Made by a program: the position numbers and the translations under genes. From contig NC_085137.1 of the NCBI RefSeq assembly GCF_035046485.1, positions 497,814,036 through 497,878,035 of the forward strand: 64,000 nt of DNA, written 5' to 3'. Under the pieces are notes generated by a model. That model was given only the letters and a program-made list of their open reading frames with translations, was not told the DNA's origin and made no database searches. This DNA comes from Aedes albopictus (lineage: Eukaryota > Arthropoda > Insecta > Diptera > Culicidae). This document shows positions 1 to 11,923 of the stretch, in pieces; the first letter of the stretch is position 1, and each line of letters starts with the position of its first letter.

Positions 1-812
1 AGACAATAGTCTACTTTCTAAGATAATCAAAATTAAGAAATTTGTGATGAAATTCTATCCTCTGGTAAAAATCCCAAAGCAAAAGGTGCATTATGTACCA
101 CTGCTCCCCCTCCCATCTTGTATAAACATGGCTCAAACTGGAGCATCAACGTCACAATGGATATGAATGGATGGCACGCCGGAATGTAACGAACGATATT
201 CCTTCATTGCATATTGGCAGGCTGAGAGCGAAACAACGTAGGTGTCATTGTCGTATCTTCCCAAAGAATTCCCGCAGAGTGGAATTTCTTGTGCTGGTCG
301 GGTACCATTTCTGCGGATGGGAAATGGGAAAATATATATTATTCTTGCCTCACGTGAAAAGGTTAGGTTGCGAAGCCCTAACCTGAGATTGAAAGCTGAT
401 ACGAAAAAACTTCTAGTCGTAATAAGATACTAAATGTATTTCCTAGTATTTTACTTAAAATTGTAGGAAATTTGGAAATTTCCTGAATATCTAACTCTAC
501 TGTCAAATCACATATGCCTTGCGTAATTGAATAGGGTGGATCTTATTTTTTTACCGTCAGAAATGACTTGGAAACTTAAGCCAAAAGGCATAGATAAATG
601 AAATGTTTTTTTTTTCCTCAAGTGTTTTTTTCCTTCAGACATTTCCAACTTTGAATAATTAACAAATCAACAAAGCGTCGTAAAAACAAAGTCTTTTTAA
701 ATTCATCATTTAATAAATTACCGGAAAATAATTTTATGAATTTTTAATTACCTTCATTAAGGAAATTTTCAGCCCGCGGCTGGTTCATTTCCGTCTTTAT
801 TTTATTTAATCT
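1..812. other. Unannotated AT-rich flank
   Basis: I see no supported gene here. The short open frames have no recognisable domain. The last five bases (AATCT, 808-812) are the left target duplication of the neighbouring foldback element. Confidence 0.5.
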
Positions 813-3294
813 CACGGTGTGCCAAAAACCGTTATTAACAAATAAAAATGTCCACCCAAATGGGACCCGGCATTCGAAAGATATACTATTCTTGTATCTC
901 CTCTGAAATTTTGAAAATGTTTCATCGAGGGAAACTAAAGTTTTTGTTGTTTGAAGATTTTGAGCCATTTCGACAGGATTTTCTTATATAAGTAAATATG
1001 CGCGCACGGTTTGCCTGAAACCGCTATAACCATATAAAAATGTACACCAAAATAACACCCGGCATTTGAAAGATATACTATTGTAGCATCACCTCCGAAA
1101 ATTTGAAAATGTTTTATCGAGGGAAACCAAAGTTTTTACTGTTTGAAGATTTTCCTCTACTTTCATAGAATTAGCTCATATATGACAATATTGTCAAACG
1201 GTGCTCTTTATATCATAAACAAACAAAAAAAATTGCTCGACAAAATAAAAAAAAAAATCGTGTTACGGGATGAGAAAAGAAAGAACAGGGTTTTGGAACC
1301 CTAGAAGTGTCACAATGAATGAATTTTCGTAAAATATTGGAACGGGACTTCACAGTTTATGTCCGACGTTTGAATTGAGAACTTGGAACATTAGGATTTC
1401 TATAGTCCCAAACCCCTATTCTTTTTTTTCATCCCATAACGCAAACTAGTGTTGAACAGTGTAATGAGTTCTACAAATTCCAAAAGTACAATATTCAAGC
1501 AACTTCTCTGACAATTTGACAACATTTCATTGAGAGGAATGTAAATTACCGTGGTTTGCGAATCTAACTTACATTCCATTCCTGCTACTCGAATACAAAT
1601 AAAAATGTGGCACGCCGTGAGCGTTGATTACATAAACTTTCTAGAGTTTGGCACCCGTTTGTTTTTGTTTCTAAGCACGTGATATGTTGGTATTTTGTCG
1701 GTGAATTTGAAAACGTTTTACGATGAACGAAAGTTAAAGGGAAATCACAGCCCAAGGTTTTGGTATTCCTAGGAAGCTTTGTAAATCGTTGGAATAATGT
1801 TTAAGATATTGAAAATGCAAATCGTTTTCCAAGCCAGCTTTATACGTCATGTTACCAACGTGTTTTCCGTGATTTTATAAATATTTGATCATCAGTAGCA
1901 ACGATTCAAATTTCATTGAAGGTATGGATACTATCGCTTTGTTTATAAACACGTTAAAAACACTTATTGAGTTTTGTAACAGTATCGCAAAAAATGTGAT
2001 ATATAACACTAGTTTACAAAATAAAAAACGAAAGTCGTGAACTTCTGTCAACGACCAAAGTTTTTTATGCAGTATTTAGTGCTGATTTAGAAACCGTGAT
2101 TGAAAAAAAATAATAAATAGAACGGTTTTTAAATTTAAATACAATATCGAGTTTAACATTTTTTTAAAACATGGAATTTACTAAACTTCAAATATCTTGC
2201 GTTTCGTTCAACTAATTAGAAATCTTTTTCCATAAACTAAAAGGTGAATATAATACCTTTTAATCTTCTGAATGCAGGTTTTGCGTCAGACTGATGAAAT
2301 TCAAGATATTGACTAGTTTAAGAGACGATTTCCTTAAATTTCAGCAAAATTTTCAAAAAGATATGAAGAAATGTATTTTTTTCATTAAGAAAAAATCAGT
2401 TTAAAATTTCTTTCTCAACGTTCATTTGACGAGTTACAGTAAAAAAAATCAGCTCAATCGGAGCATTGATTGCGGAGAATGAGATATATGAAGTGAGCGA
2501 CTTTGCTTAAAAATAGAACAAAAATCGATTTCAAATCATCAACCTTGTTTCCACTCTACTGTGTTTCCTTCGCGTTTTCGAATTCAGGGCATGATTCTAC
2601 ACTAAAAATAATCATCAGCTAACTGAGTTCAAAAATGCTGTAAACTAGTCTAATCAAAGTTTTAGATGAGGTACAAAAGATATATTCGTTGCGTGGAATA
2701 TGTGAAATTTAGAGAATATTCTATGAAGTTACTAACATTTTCAATATACTTTAGCATAATTTATATTTTCAAACCACTGTAATTTGCGATTGTTTCAATG
2801 AAATGTTGTCAAATTTTCAGCGAAGTTATTTGAATGTTGTATCTTTGGAATGGTGTTTGTGAAACTGATTAATATTTGTTTATGATTTGAAGAGCCAATG
2901 AAACACTCTATGACAATATTGCCATATATGAACTAATTCTATGAAAAAAGAGGAAAATCTTCAAACAGTTAAAACTTTCGTTTCCCTCGATGAATCATTA
3001 TCAAATTTTCTAAGGCGATGCTATAGTAGTATATCTTTCGGATGCTAGGTGTCAATATGGTGTATATTTTTATTTGTTAATAGTAGTTTCAGGCACACCG
3101 TGCGCGCATATTTACTCATAAAGGAAAATTCTATGGAAATTGCTCAAAATATTCAAATAACAAAAACTTTAGTTTCCCTCGATGAAACATTTTCAAATTT
3201 TCAGAGGAGATACTAGAACAGTATATCTTTCGAATGCCGGGTGCCATTTGGTTGGACATTTTTATTTATTAATAACGGTTTTTGGCACACCGTG
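813..3294. mobile_element. 2.5-kb foldback DNA element with repeated arm units
   Basis: The ends are inverted copies of CACGGTGTGCCAAAAACCG and are directly flanked by AATCT on both sides (808-812 and 3295-3299), a likely 5-bp target duplication. Each arm is built from two roughly 180-bp direct units (left about 813-990 and 995-1180; right about 2940-3115 and 3120-3294), followed by a third, more diverged unit (left about 1475-1570, right about 2745-2850). Each unit carries the shared stretches GAAAGATATACTATT and CATCGAGGGAAAC. The middle (about 1570-2745) is AT-rich and has no coding potential I recognise. No transposase is present, so it is non-autonomous. The superfamily is uncertain. Confidence 0.75.
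1260..1442. mobile_element. MITE nested in left arm of the foldback
   Basis: The inverted ends read GTGTTACGGGATGA and TCATCCCATAACGC, followed inward by purine-rich and pyrimidine-rich tracts that also pair. The segment interrupts the left arm of the 813-3294 foldback and has no counterpart in the right arm, so it arrived later. I could not find a clear target duplication. Confidence 0.55.
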
Positions 3295-3299
3295 AATCT

Positions 3300-4640
3300 C
3301 TTTATTTTTTTTTTCATTTTTATTTTTTTTAAATTTTTTTTAAGATAGCTCCAGGCTAATTTATCTTCTACAATGGGAAAAATTTTCAACAAAGCTTCCC
3401 ACTGTCGACAAAATTCATAATAAAAAGCCTTGCTCGAAATCACAATACTTTTGCGGAAATTTGTCACAGGAAAGTGGGACCATATCGGCAGTGCTTCTAT
3501 TTTGGGCACTTTTCTGCTATAATTCAGCCAATTTGGAACCAATGAACACATTTTTTTTGGAACGCGGTGAGATACGTATAGTATCTAACCGTGTACAAAA
3601 TTTCAAGTCAATTGGTTTGGAATTGACTGAGTTATAGCGAAGAGTGCCCAAAATACTGACCACTGCCCAAGCGGCTCACTACCCTACCTTGTAAACAAAG
3701 CATCATATGACATGTCTATGCAGGAAGTTCGGTGTTACTGTTCATCTGAGCGCGGGATAACTGCATCCTCATTTTTTATATTACAGCACTCCCTTTGAGT
3801 TAGGAATGATTAATTATGAAGTGGTTCACTTCAAGAATATGCAGTGTACTTAGAGAAAGTTGAAAAAATGTTTACTCCTTTGTCTAATCGAGTTAATTGG
3901 AATGACTTGTCGTGGCATTTCAATTTCCTGAAGTGTTTCATCATCATCATTAGTGATTCATTAATTTATAAACAGCACGGAAGTGCTCACAATGGGTGAT
4001 GGTTGGGGTGTAAATTCAAAGTCATGTCCTCCTGTATTTAAATCCACTGACACGCCTCACCACATGAAGCTACCGCACCTCACTACCTACATATTCCGAA
4101 TGATTTCCCCAAGCTGTCGACCGTGACCGCGACAATAGTTGATCCGAAGGGGTTTTGTTGTACTCGCACTGTTTTTTTTCTGATAATATAACGTTTCCAC
4201 TGAAACGTGACCTGTACTAACTGTACTTTGTTTTTTGTTTGCGTTATCAATTGGAGAGCCGTCGTTGCCGACAGAATTCTAAACTTAAGGTGAATCTCGA
4301 CCGGAGAAGGTTTCAAACCTCGTATCATCAAATTTGAAAGGAGCATATGTACCTCTATAAATGGACCAACTTGAATTCTATTCATAGCTAAGCCGTGATA
4401 ACTATAGAAAATTACATTGACAAATGTGGAAGCAATGTGCTAATTGGATTACTAATGGTAGTGGCTTGGCAGTCTTATTAAAGAATCCAAGGTGATACCC
4501 AGTCGAAAATACCGCCCCAATACATGTGCTAATTGGCTAATAATGTGTCGATTGGCAGATACTGCAAGTGGAAATTTCCGGTATATTCAGCTTAAATACT
4601 ATTTGCGAATAATATTTCCATATAGCACACAAATTTACTG
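3300..4640. other. Unannotated intergenic or intronic DNA
   Basis: No gene, RNA or transposon ends recognised. It starts with a T-rich stretch next to the foldback. The open frames inside have no domain and no codon bias I would trust. Confidence 0.45.
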
Positions 4641-4649
4641 GTACGTCGG

Positions 4650-5200
4650 AACGTCATGGGAAAAACTAGAAAATTAGAAGACGCAGAACGTTGATTAATT
4701 GGCAAATTGAGAGGTAAAACTATGAAAAAAAAAGAATCGCGTTCCGGTAGGATTCGAACGCACGACTCCGTGTTCGCTAGACCGGCGCTTTCAGCAACTT
4801 AGCCACAGAACAGGTAACGATTGTGCGGAATAGGCCCCTGTTTCGGTGCAGTTGGTCGTTTGAGCGTGCGAGCGACCGAACCGAGCTCTCGAGGCATTTT
4901 GAATAGACACCGGCAACACATACGGTTCGGTGCCTCTAGGTATGCGGAGTGCGAGATTAAGTCTCGGTACTATAAAAACAATTCGCTCTCGCTTGTATAA
5001 TTAGAAGGCATGGCCGCAGAATCGTTATCTGTTCTGTGGCTTAGTGGTTAAAGTGCCGATCTAGCGAACACGGAGCCGTGGATTTGAATCCCACCAAAAT
5101 GTGATTTTTTTTTTCATAATTGTATCTCTCATTATGAAAATCAATCTACATTCTGTGTCTTCTTATTTTCCAGTTTTTCCCAGAAGTCCTGGAAGTAATG
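4650..5200. repeat. Head-to-head pair of tRNA-like repeats (inverted arms)
   Basis: Two arms of roughly 170-190 bp face each other around a spacer of about 180 bp (4830-5005). Each arm contains a tRNA-like module: minus strand 4744-4812, plus strand 5031-5099. The plus copy has a box-A-like TGGCTTAGTGG and a box-B-like GATTTGAATCC. Homology continues outside the modules to a shared GGGAAAAACT end and inward to GCAGAATCGTTA. The spacer contains a TATAAAA motif. It could be two SINE copies inserted head to head, or one element whose terminal repeats are tRNA-derived. The related copy at 56311 shows that the module also occurs alone. Confidence 0.65.
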
Positions 5201-5226
5201 TCAATGTATGTGTACTACACATTGTG

Positions 5227-5248
5227 TAGACTAGACTAGACTAGACTT
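5227..5248. repeat. (TAGAC)4 microsatellite, left junction of R1 element
   Basis: Four TAGAC units followed by TT. The same string TAGACTAGACTAGACTT returns at 12574-12590, immediately after the retrotransposon, so it is both a microsatellite and the probable target-site duplication. Confidence 0.8.
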
Positions 5249-6105
5249 GACGGTGGGAGCTTTTCTTAGGCGAAGCATGTTCTGACACCAGTGAGGACTC
5301 ACCATCTTTGGCATTGCAAGGTGACCGAGCATCATGTGCGCTGCACACGAATTGTTCAAGCGGAGTTTGCCTAGGCGTTTCGGGGGTTCAGCAGTGGGCT
5401 CTGCTGGGCCTCTTCAGAAATACCACACATCCGGAAGCATCAACTCTGTTTAAGCGAATCGGCACCGCTTCCAAAGTGCCCTAGCCTAGTCAGGGGTGCC
5501 TCGGACACATCAGGAGCAATGCCAGTAAGTTCCTGATTACGGTATACTGGCGCGCGCGATGATACTGGTCAATGAGATGGTACACTCTTAGATGACCGCG
5601 GAGTAGAGGAGTGCTGGTGAGTGACGGCATTCTATCCTCTTAGTAGGGCCGGTTGACACTGACCTGAAACGACGGATGGGCTAATGCCGGAGCCGCCTTC
5701 CGTCCCATAAAACCTTGGCAAGGCCTTGGAGTACGTTCCCGATCTGTATCCAGCTTAGGAAACTAACTGGGTTGAGGTAGGTTCAGTTGAAGTATCCTGA
5801 TTTGCGCTGATCCTGGCTCTGAGCTCAGGTCCCATAAGGGCCTGTGCCAACCCGTGGGTGGCCTCCCTGCTTGCATAGATAACCTTGGGCGACTACTTCA
5901 GTGGCAGTGAGGGACAACGTCTCTAAGGGGGACCCTTACAACAATGATGGATTCATATTTAATCAAGGAGACAGAGAATACGGAGGGTGAGGTGATCAAC
6001 CCGTTCGCGAGAAGCGGACTGGTCAGATCACCAACGCAAGCGACGAGGGTGGAATCCCCTTAAAGTGTCAGACTGAGGGTCGGGTCAGCGATCTAGGACA
6101 CGCAG

Positions 6106-7198
6106 ATGAGTGGAGCGGAATTCACGCGTGCGCTGACCCGCAATAGAGATGGGGTTCCGAAGCTGCTGGTGGTTTCTGAACAGCTTGACGAGCTGATCGG
6201 ATACACTAGTGGGCGGAACAACATCAGCAAAGACCTTAAAAAAGGTCTGCTGAGGCTCCGTGATTCGGTTGCCCAGGCCAGGAAGGAGTATGATCTCCTG
6301 GTCGAACGAGGTAATACGACTAGCGCGGGTAGAGAAGAGAGGTCCACACAAACGGACCGCTCCTCTACAGAGAGCGCGAATAAGGTGCAGCCGGTGACCA
6401 ACCGGTCCAAGGGAAGGAGAACCCTTGGATTACGGTTGGTAAGAAGGGGCGTAATGAAAAAGAGAAGGTTTTGAGCAAAACCTAAGCGAAGCCGGCGCGT
6501 AAGCGCACGAAAGGTGACGCACTGGTCCTCAAAACAGAGGGTAACAGCTACGCAGATGTGCTGCGGGCTATGCGGAGTGAGGATCGTCTCTCGGAACTAG
6601 GCGCGGATGTTAAAAGCATCCGGCGCACTAGGACAGGAGAGATGATGATAGTGCTTAAGAAGGATGCCGTCAACAAGGGCTCTTCTTATACGGCACTAAC
6701 ACAAGAAGTGTTAGGTGGAAAGGTACGGGTGAGGGCTCTGACGCCGGAGGCGTCTCTCCAGTGCAAGAACTTGGATGAGATCACCACCGCGGAGGAGCTC
6801 TCTGTTGTCCTTATACAGCAGTGCAATGTGGACGCGCCAAGCGCATCGATCCACATCAGGCGAGGCCCAGCAGGTTCGCAGATCGCAACGATCAAGCTTC
6901 CAGTCGGGGAAGCGAAGAAAGCGACTGCTAAGGGCATGGTGGAAGTCAGCTGGTCGGAGTGTCCGCTTAGTATCTGTGAGCCGCCGGAAGTGTGCTTCAG
7001 TTGCTTCGGACGAGGCCACAAGTCGTGGGCATGCAAAGGCCCCGATAGGAGCAAACTCTGCAGAATATGCGGAGTAAAAGGCCACTTCGCCAGGGAGTGC
7101 AAATCGACACCAAAGTGTCTGATTTGCACGGCGAACAAGGCCACGTGACGGGTGGGCTTAAGTGCCCAAGCATAAGTGGACGGAACGGCCGAAAGTGA
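6106..7198 (+). pseudogene. R1-clade ORF1 (gag-like RNA-binding protein), frameshifted
   Basis: ORF1 proteins of this clade bind their own RNA and form the ribonucleoprotein used for target-primed reverse transcription. The N-terminal part (from 6106) has a charged helical stretch around ISKDLKKGLLRLRD. It runs off frame near 6440-6550. The second part (from about 6558) contains an RNA-binding-like region and then three zinc knuckles: CFSCFGRGHKSWAC, CRICGVKGHFAREC, and a third starting CLIC. A one-base slip beside the third knuckle gives an early stop at 7146-7148; in the original frame the protein would have ended at 7198, next to the start of ORF2. It is a decayed copy of a known family type. 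Confidence 0.8.
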
Positions 7199-9121
7199 CG
7201 CAAGTCACACAGTTAACCTGAATCACTGTGAAGCCGCGCAGCAGCTGTTGTGGCAATCCGCCTCGGAGTCGAGTACAGACATCGCGCTTCTTTCGGACAC
7301 ATACCGCATCCCCCCCCCACCCCCAATAACGAAAACTGGGTTGCGGACAAGGCCAAGAAAGCGGCGATCTGTACGACCGGTCGGTACCCGGTCCAGGAGA
7401 TAATCTCCACGACGTGCGAGGGCTTCGCGATTGCGAAGATCGACGGGGTCTACTACTGCAGTTGCCATGCCCCACCTAGGTGGCCGATAGGTCAGTTCTC
7501 GTCCATGCTAGACTCGCTGGCAAGCGCACTAGTAGGACTGAGCCCCTTGGTCATCGGTGGGGACTTAAACGCGTGCGCGGTCGAGTGGGGCAGTCGCTCT
7601 ACGAACGAGAGAGGTTGGGCTCTACTCGAAGCTATGGCGGGATTGAACGTTGAGATCGCGAATGTCGGCAGTGTAAGCACATATAGCAGAAACGGTGCGG
7701 AGTCCATCATTGATGTGACCTTCTGGAGCCCAGGGCTTAACCCTAGCTCAGACTGGAGAGTTGATAACGGGTACACGCATAGTGATCACCTGGCGATTCT
7801 ATAAAGTATCGAACAGGGCGGTAGACGGCAGCAGTCGAGGTTAACCGACACTCACCGAGGATGGCTTACCTCGAGTTTCGATTAGCCGGCGTTTGTGGAG
7901 CGACTGCTCATGGAGCAGAACACCGATTACCTGTCTAGCGACGGTCTAGTTGGTACCCTGAGACGAGTGTGTGATGCGGCAATGCCGAGACGATCCATAC
8001 CCAGGAATGGACGAAGTCCGGTATACTGGTGGTGTCAAGAAATCGCGGAGCTCCGCGCATCTTGCCACAGGGCAAGGAGAAGGATGCAAAGAGCCCGGAC
8101 CGATGAGTTGAGAGAGGAGCGAGAGGTGGCATACAGGGCGTCAAAGCCGGCACTGAACAAGGAGATCAAGGCGCGTAAGCCGGCGTGCTTCAATGATCTC
8201 TGTCAGACGGCCAACACAACCCCCTGGGGAGATGCGTACCGGGTAGTCATGTGCAAAACGAAAGGAACATCTGTACCACCGTTCCCTGAAACGTTGTTCC
8301 CGCACGACGAGGTAAGACCATGGGCACCCACACCGCAAGACCATCCTGGTCCGAGTGAGGTTTCCCCAGTGACGAATGACGAGTTAGCCGAAATTGCGAA
8401 ATCACTTAAGCTGAACAAGGCCCCGGGCCCGGATGGCATTCCGACGGTGGCTATTGCAGCAGCCATCGAAACTAGCCCTGACATGGTCAAATCGGCTATG
8501 CAGAGATGCCTGGATAAAGGCGAGTTTCCGGAGAAGTGGAAAAGGCAAAAATTGGTTCTACTGCCCAAGCACGGGAAGCCACCAGGCGACCCGTCGGCTT
8601 ATAGACCAATTTGCCTTTTAGACACGGCCGGGAAACTCCTAGAGCGGATCATTCTGTCAAGGTTATTGGTCTATACCGAGAGGACGGACAACGCGGGGCT
8701 ATCAGACAGCCAGTATGGGTTTCGCAAAGGAAGATCGACAGTGGATGCCATTAGGTCGGTGACTGGATTGGCCGAAATTGCGCTGCAGAAAAAGAGAAGA
8801 GGCATACGGTACTGCGCGATCGTAACGCTAGACGTTAGAAACGCCTTCAATAGTGTAAGCTGGGCCGCCATAGAGAGCGCCATAACTCGCTTAGGTATTC
8901 CGGCTGGCCTAAGGCGTATTCTGGGTAGCTACTTCCAGAACAGGGTGCTGATTTACGACACTGAGGAAGGCCAAAAACAGTACAATGTCACCGCGGGGGT
9001 ATCGCAAGCATCCATCTTGGGCCCAGTACTGTGGAACGCGGCATACGACGGCGTATTGAGGCTAGCACTACCACCGGGAGTAAAGTTGGTTGGCTTTGCT
9101 GACGACATTACCCTGGTGGTA

Positions 9122-9169
9122 AGAGGCGAATGAACCTAGGTTTAAAACCTCTATAATAATAAAAAAAAA
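9122..9169 (+). mobile_element. 48-bp SINE-tail insertion inside the RT domain
   Basis: It is flanked by perfect 15-bp copies of ATTACCCTGGTGGTA (9107-9121 and 9170-9184) and ends in an A-rich tail. The content is only the 3' hairpin of the Feilai-type SINE: AGAGG and CCTCT flank a loop containing CCTAGG. It is therefore an extremely 5'-truncated retrotransposed copy. It adds an in-frame TGA directly after the FADD motif. Confidence 0.85.
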
Positions 9170-10922
9170 ATTACCCTGGTGGTATACGGAGAGTCGGTCG
9201 AAGAGGTGGAATTGACGGCAGCGCATGCGATTGACATAGTGGAGGGCTGGATGAGGTCGAGGCAACTGGCACTCGCACACCACAAGACGGAGGTGGTGGT
9301 GGTGAACAACCGGAAGTCTGCACAATAGGCAGTGGTCACCACGGGCGGGTGCTCGATCGAGTCTTGTCGCTCACTGAAGCTTCTTGGAGTCATGGTCGTC
9401 GACAAGTTGAGCTTCAGTAGTCATGTCGAGTATGCTTGTAAGAGGGCGAGCGTAGCGGTTACGGCATTATCTAGGATGATGTCAAACAGTTCGGCAGTTG
9501 TCTCGAGTAAGCGTAAGCTGCTCGCGTCAGTAGCGGTGTCCATACTACGGTATGGCGCCGCCGCATGGTCGAACGCGCTCAAAGTGCAGAGGAATGTTGA
9601 CCGACTAGAGAATACACATAGGCTAATGTGTCTTAGGGTGGCCAGTGCATACCGGACCGTCTCGAAAGACGCGGTATGCGTGCTAGCGGGTATGATGCCG
9701 ATAGCACTGATGTTGGCCGAGGATGTTGAGTGCTACGATGAAAGACGTACTAGAGGTGCGCGACGAAACGCCAGAACTTCGTCTATGGTGAAATGGCAGA
9801 GAGTCTGGGACTCTTTATCCAAGGGTAGGTGGGCACACAGGCTCATACCGAGCGTTACCCGGTGGACGTGTAGGCCCCATGGCGAAGTGAACTTTCACCT
9901 GACACAATTCCTGTCGGGCCATGGGTGCTTTAGGTGGCACTTGCACAGGTTCGGGCATGCAGATTGTAAGTGTTGGTTATTTTGTGTCGTGAGTGTTACC
10001 GAGAACTTCGTGATTTGTGATGCGTGAAATGTAAAAATGTAATATGGCAGGTAATACTCGTGGTTAGTGTAGGTGTCACCCAGCTAAAAGCTCCCGATAG
10101 GCTAGATAGGACAACGTCAGGCTCCACCACCCTAAACAGCAACCATCAATACTACACACTGTAGTTGAAAACCCCACCAACAGAAGGACTGGTTACCAAC
10201 CAACCATTGAGCGGCCATGAGGGGTGGCGTAACGGGGCCATTGAGAAATGGGATGGCTGGAGAGGGCAATGACCGAGGAACGAGGTCATGAACCTCAAGG
10301 CAGTCAACGACTCGGTATGCTATCACTTGCCCAGAGTTCGTCGACCAAGATAGATTGAAGGCTAAAAGTTGAAACGAAAGAATTGATAGGAAAAGTTTGA
10401 GAAGTGGAAAGAAAAGCTTGAAAAGTGGAAAGAAGTTGAAGTTCAAGAAGTTTGTGGAAGTGGACAGAGAGAGTGCGCAGTGGACTACAGGTAATTCTAC
10501 CACCACTTCCTGTATGTTAGCCCATTTGTAATGCCCTCCCCGTGTAACAGAACCCCGCCGTTTTTGGTGAAAAAGTGCTCGACCGATTTCCCTACTGTGT
10601 CTCCGTAACCATCTGGGCAAATTCCGGCACAGAACCCGCCGAAGGCCGATCCGTTACCATATCGGCAGGACGGAACACGTAGGAGGTTCAGGAGCCCGTG
10701 CGGTACAACCCCAAGCCACCCCAAACCGTAGGACGTCGTCATCGCTGATAGCGGTGTGAAGTATCGTGCGCCGCCATCGCGTACGCCAGCACCAGGAAGC
10801 CGTACGGAGACCTGCGCGCCGCCATTGCACGCAATACCCAGGATGCAGAGGTAGAAGGTGACCAGGAGTGGTGGAGTGCTGCAGAAGAGGGGCACCCAAC
10901 GTAAAAGGTCAGGTTAGATTAA

Positions 10923-11923
10923 GGTGAATATTAGTATGGGACACGCTTGTATGAAAAAAATAGATCCTCGCTCCAGGCGACTTTTTAGATCCCATTTAGG
11001 TCCCATATGAACTGTACAAAATTTCAGCGCAATCGGTGAAACTATAATTTAGCGCAAGCGGTTCAAAGTTTACATAGGATTTACTATGGGAAAAGTTACA
11101 CTTTCAAACAAAAAATCCCAGAGGTTGCCCCTTGTCTCCTTAATTCAAATCGATCAACGATTCTTGTAGAAAAATCATTTATGAAACTTTCCTTCGAAGA
11201 CCGCAAAACAATTGAATGCTTGTGGAAAAAGTTATTGATTTATTACCGATTAGTGATCCAACGAACGGCTTTTTGTTTTGTTTTATCAGCAGCACTGCTG
11301 CTGCCGTTGCTGCATGGGGTGGCGGGTGGCATCACCACCCCCAGAAAAAGCAGCAGCCAGGCAGCAGCTACAGTGCTGCTGATAAAACAAAACAAAAAGC
11401 CGTTCGTTGGATCACTAATCGGTAATAAATCAATAACTTTTTCCACAAGCATTCAATTGTTTTGCGGTCTTCGAAGGAAAGTTTCATAAATGATTTTTCT
11501 ACAAGAAGCGTTGATCGATTTGAATTAAGGAGACAAGGGGCGACCTCTGGGATTTTTTGATTGAAAGTGTAACTTTTCTCATAGTAAATCCTATGTAAAC
11601 TTTGAACCGCTTGCGCTAAATTATAGTTTCACCGATTGCGCTGAAATTTTGTACAGTTCATATGGGACCTAAATGGGATCGAAAAAGTCAACTGGAGCGA
11701 GAATTTGATGTTTGTCCCATACTAGTGAATATATAACGAAGCCACACTTCGAATTTTCAAAAGCACAAATCTGAAGAACCGAGGGTTGGTTTGCGCTGAA
11801 AAGTTGATCGATTGGTGACCACCAGCGGGTCACCAATCGATCAACTTTTCACGCAATCCGTCTTTTGGTTCCTCAGATTTGTGCACTTGAAAATTTGAGG
11901 TGTGGCTTCGTTATATATTCACC
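10923..11923. mobile_element. TTAA-flanked MITE, copy 1 (interrupted)
   Basis: The inverted ends are GGTGAATATATAACGAAGCC-like and the element is flanked by TTAA (10919-10922 and 11924-11927). Without the nested foldback and its duplication it is 200 bp, the same size as the copy at 13028-13227, which lies in the opposite orientation. It has no coding capacity. Confidence 0.85.
10932..11724. mobile_element. 793-bp foldback MITE with 8-bp duplication
   Basis: The ends TAGTATGGGACA and TGTCCCATACTA are inverted, flanked by GTGAATAT on both sides (10924-10931 and 11725-11732). The 8-bp duplication fits the hAT superfamily. The arms are nearly perfect inverted copies of about 370 bp around a short CAG-rich centre (about 11290-11375). 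Both strands therefore encode almost the same short peptide; that is a consequence of the palindrome, not evidence for a gene. Confidence 0.85.

Noticed and set aside
4083..4385. 100-codon minus-strand open frame
   Set aside because: No recognisable family and AT-rich surroundings; chance open frame is the simpler reading.
5031..5099. Genuine tRNA gene
   Set aside because: Box A and box B are recognisable but the anticodon stem pairs poorly and the homology continues on both sides; it is a tRNA-derived repeat. The same applies to 4744-4812 and 56311-56390.
11216..11452. Nearly the same peptide readable on both strands
   Set aside because: Direct consequence of the almost perfect palindrome of the foldback MITE; no sign of a gene.
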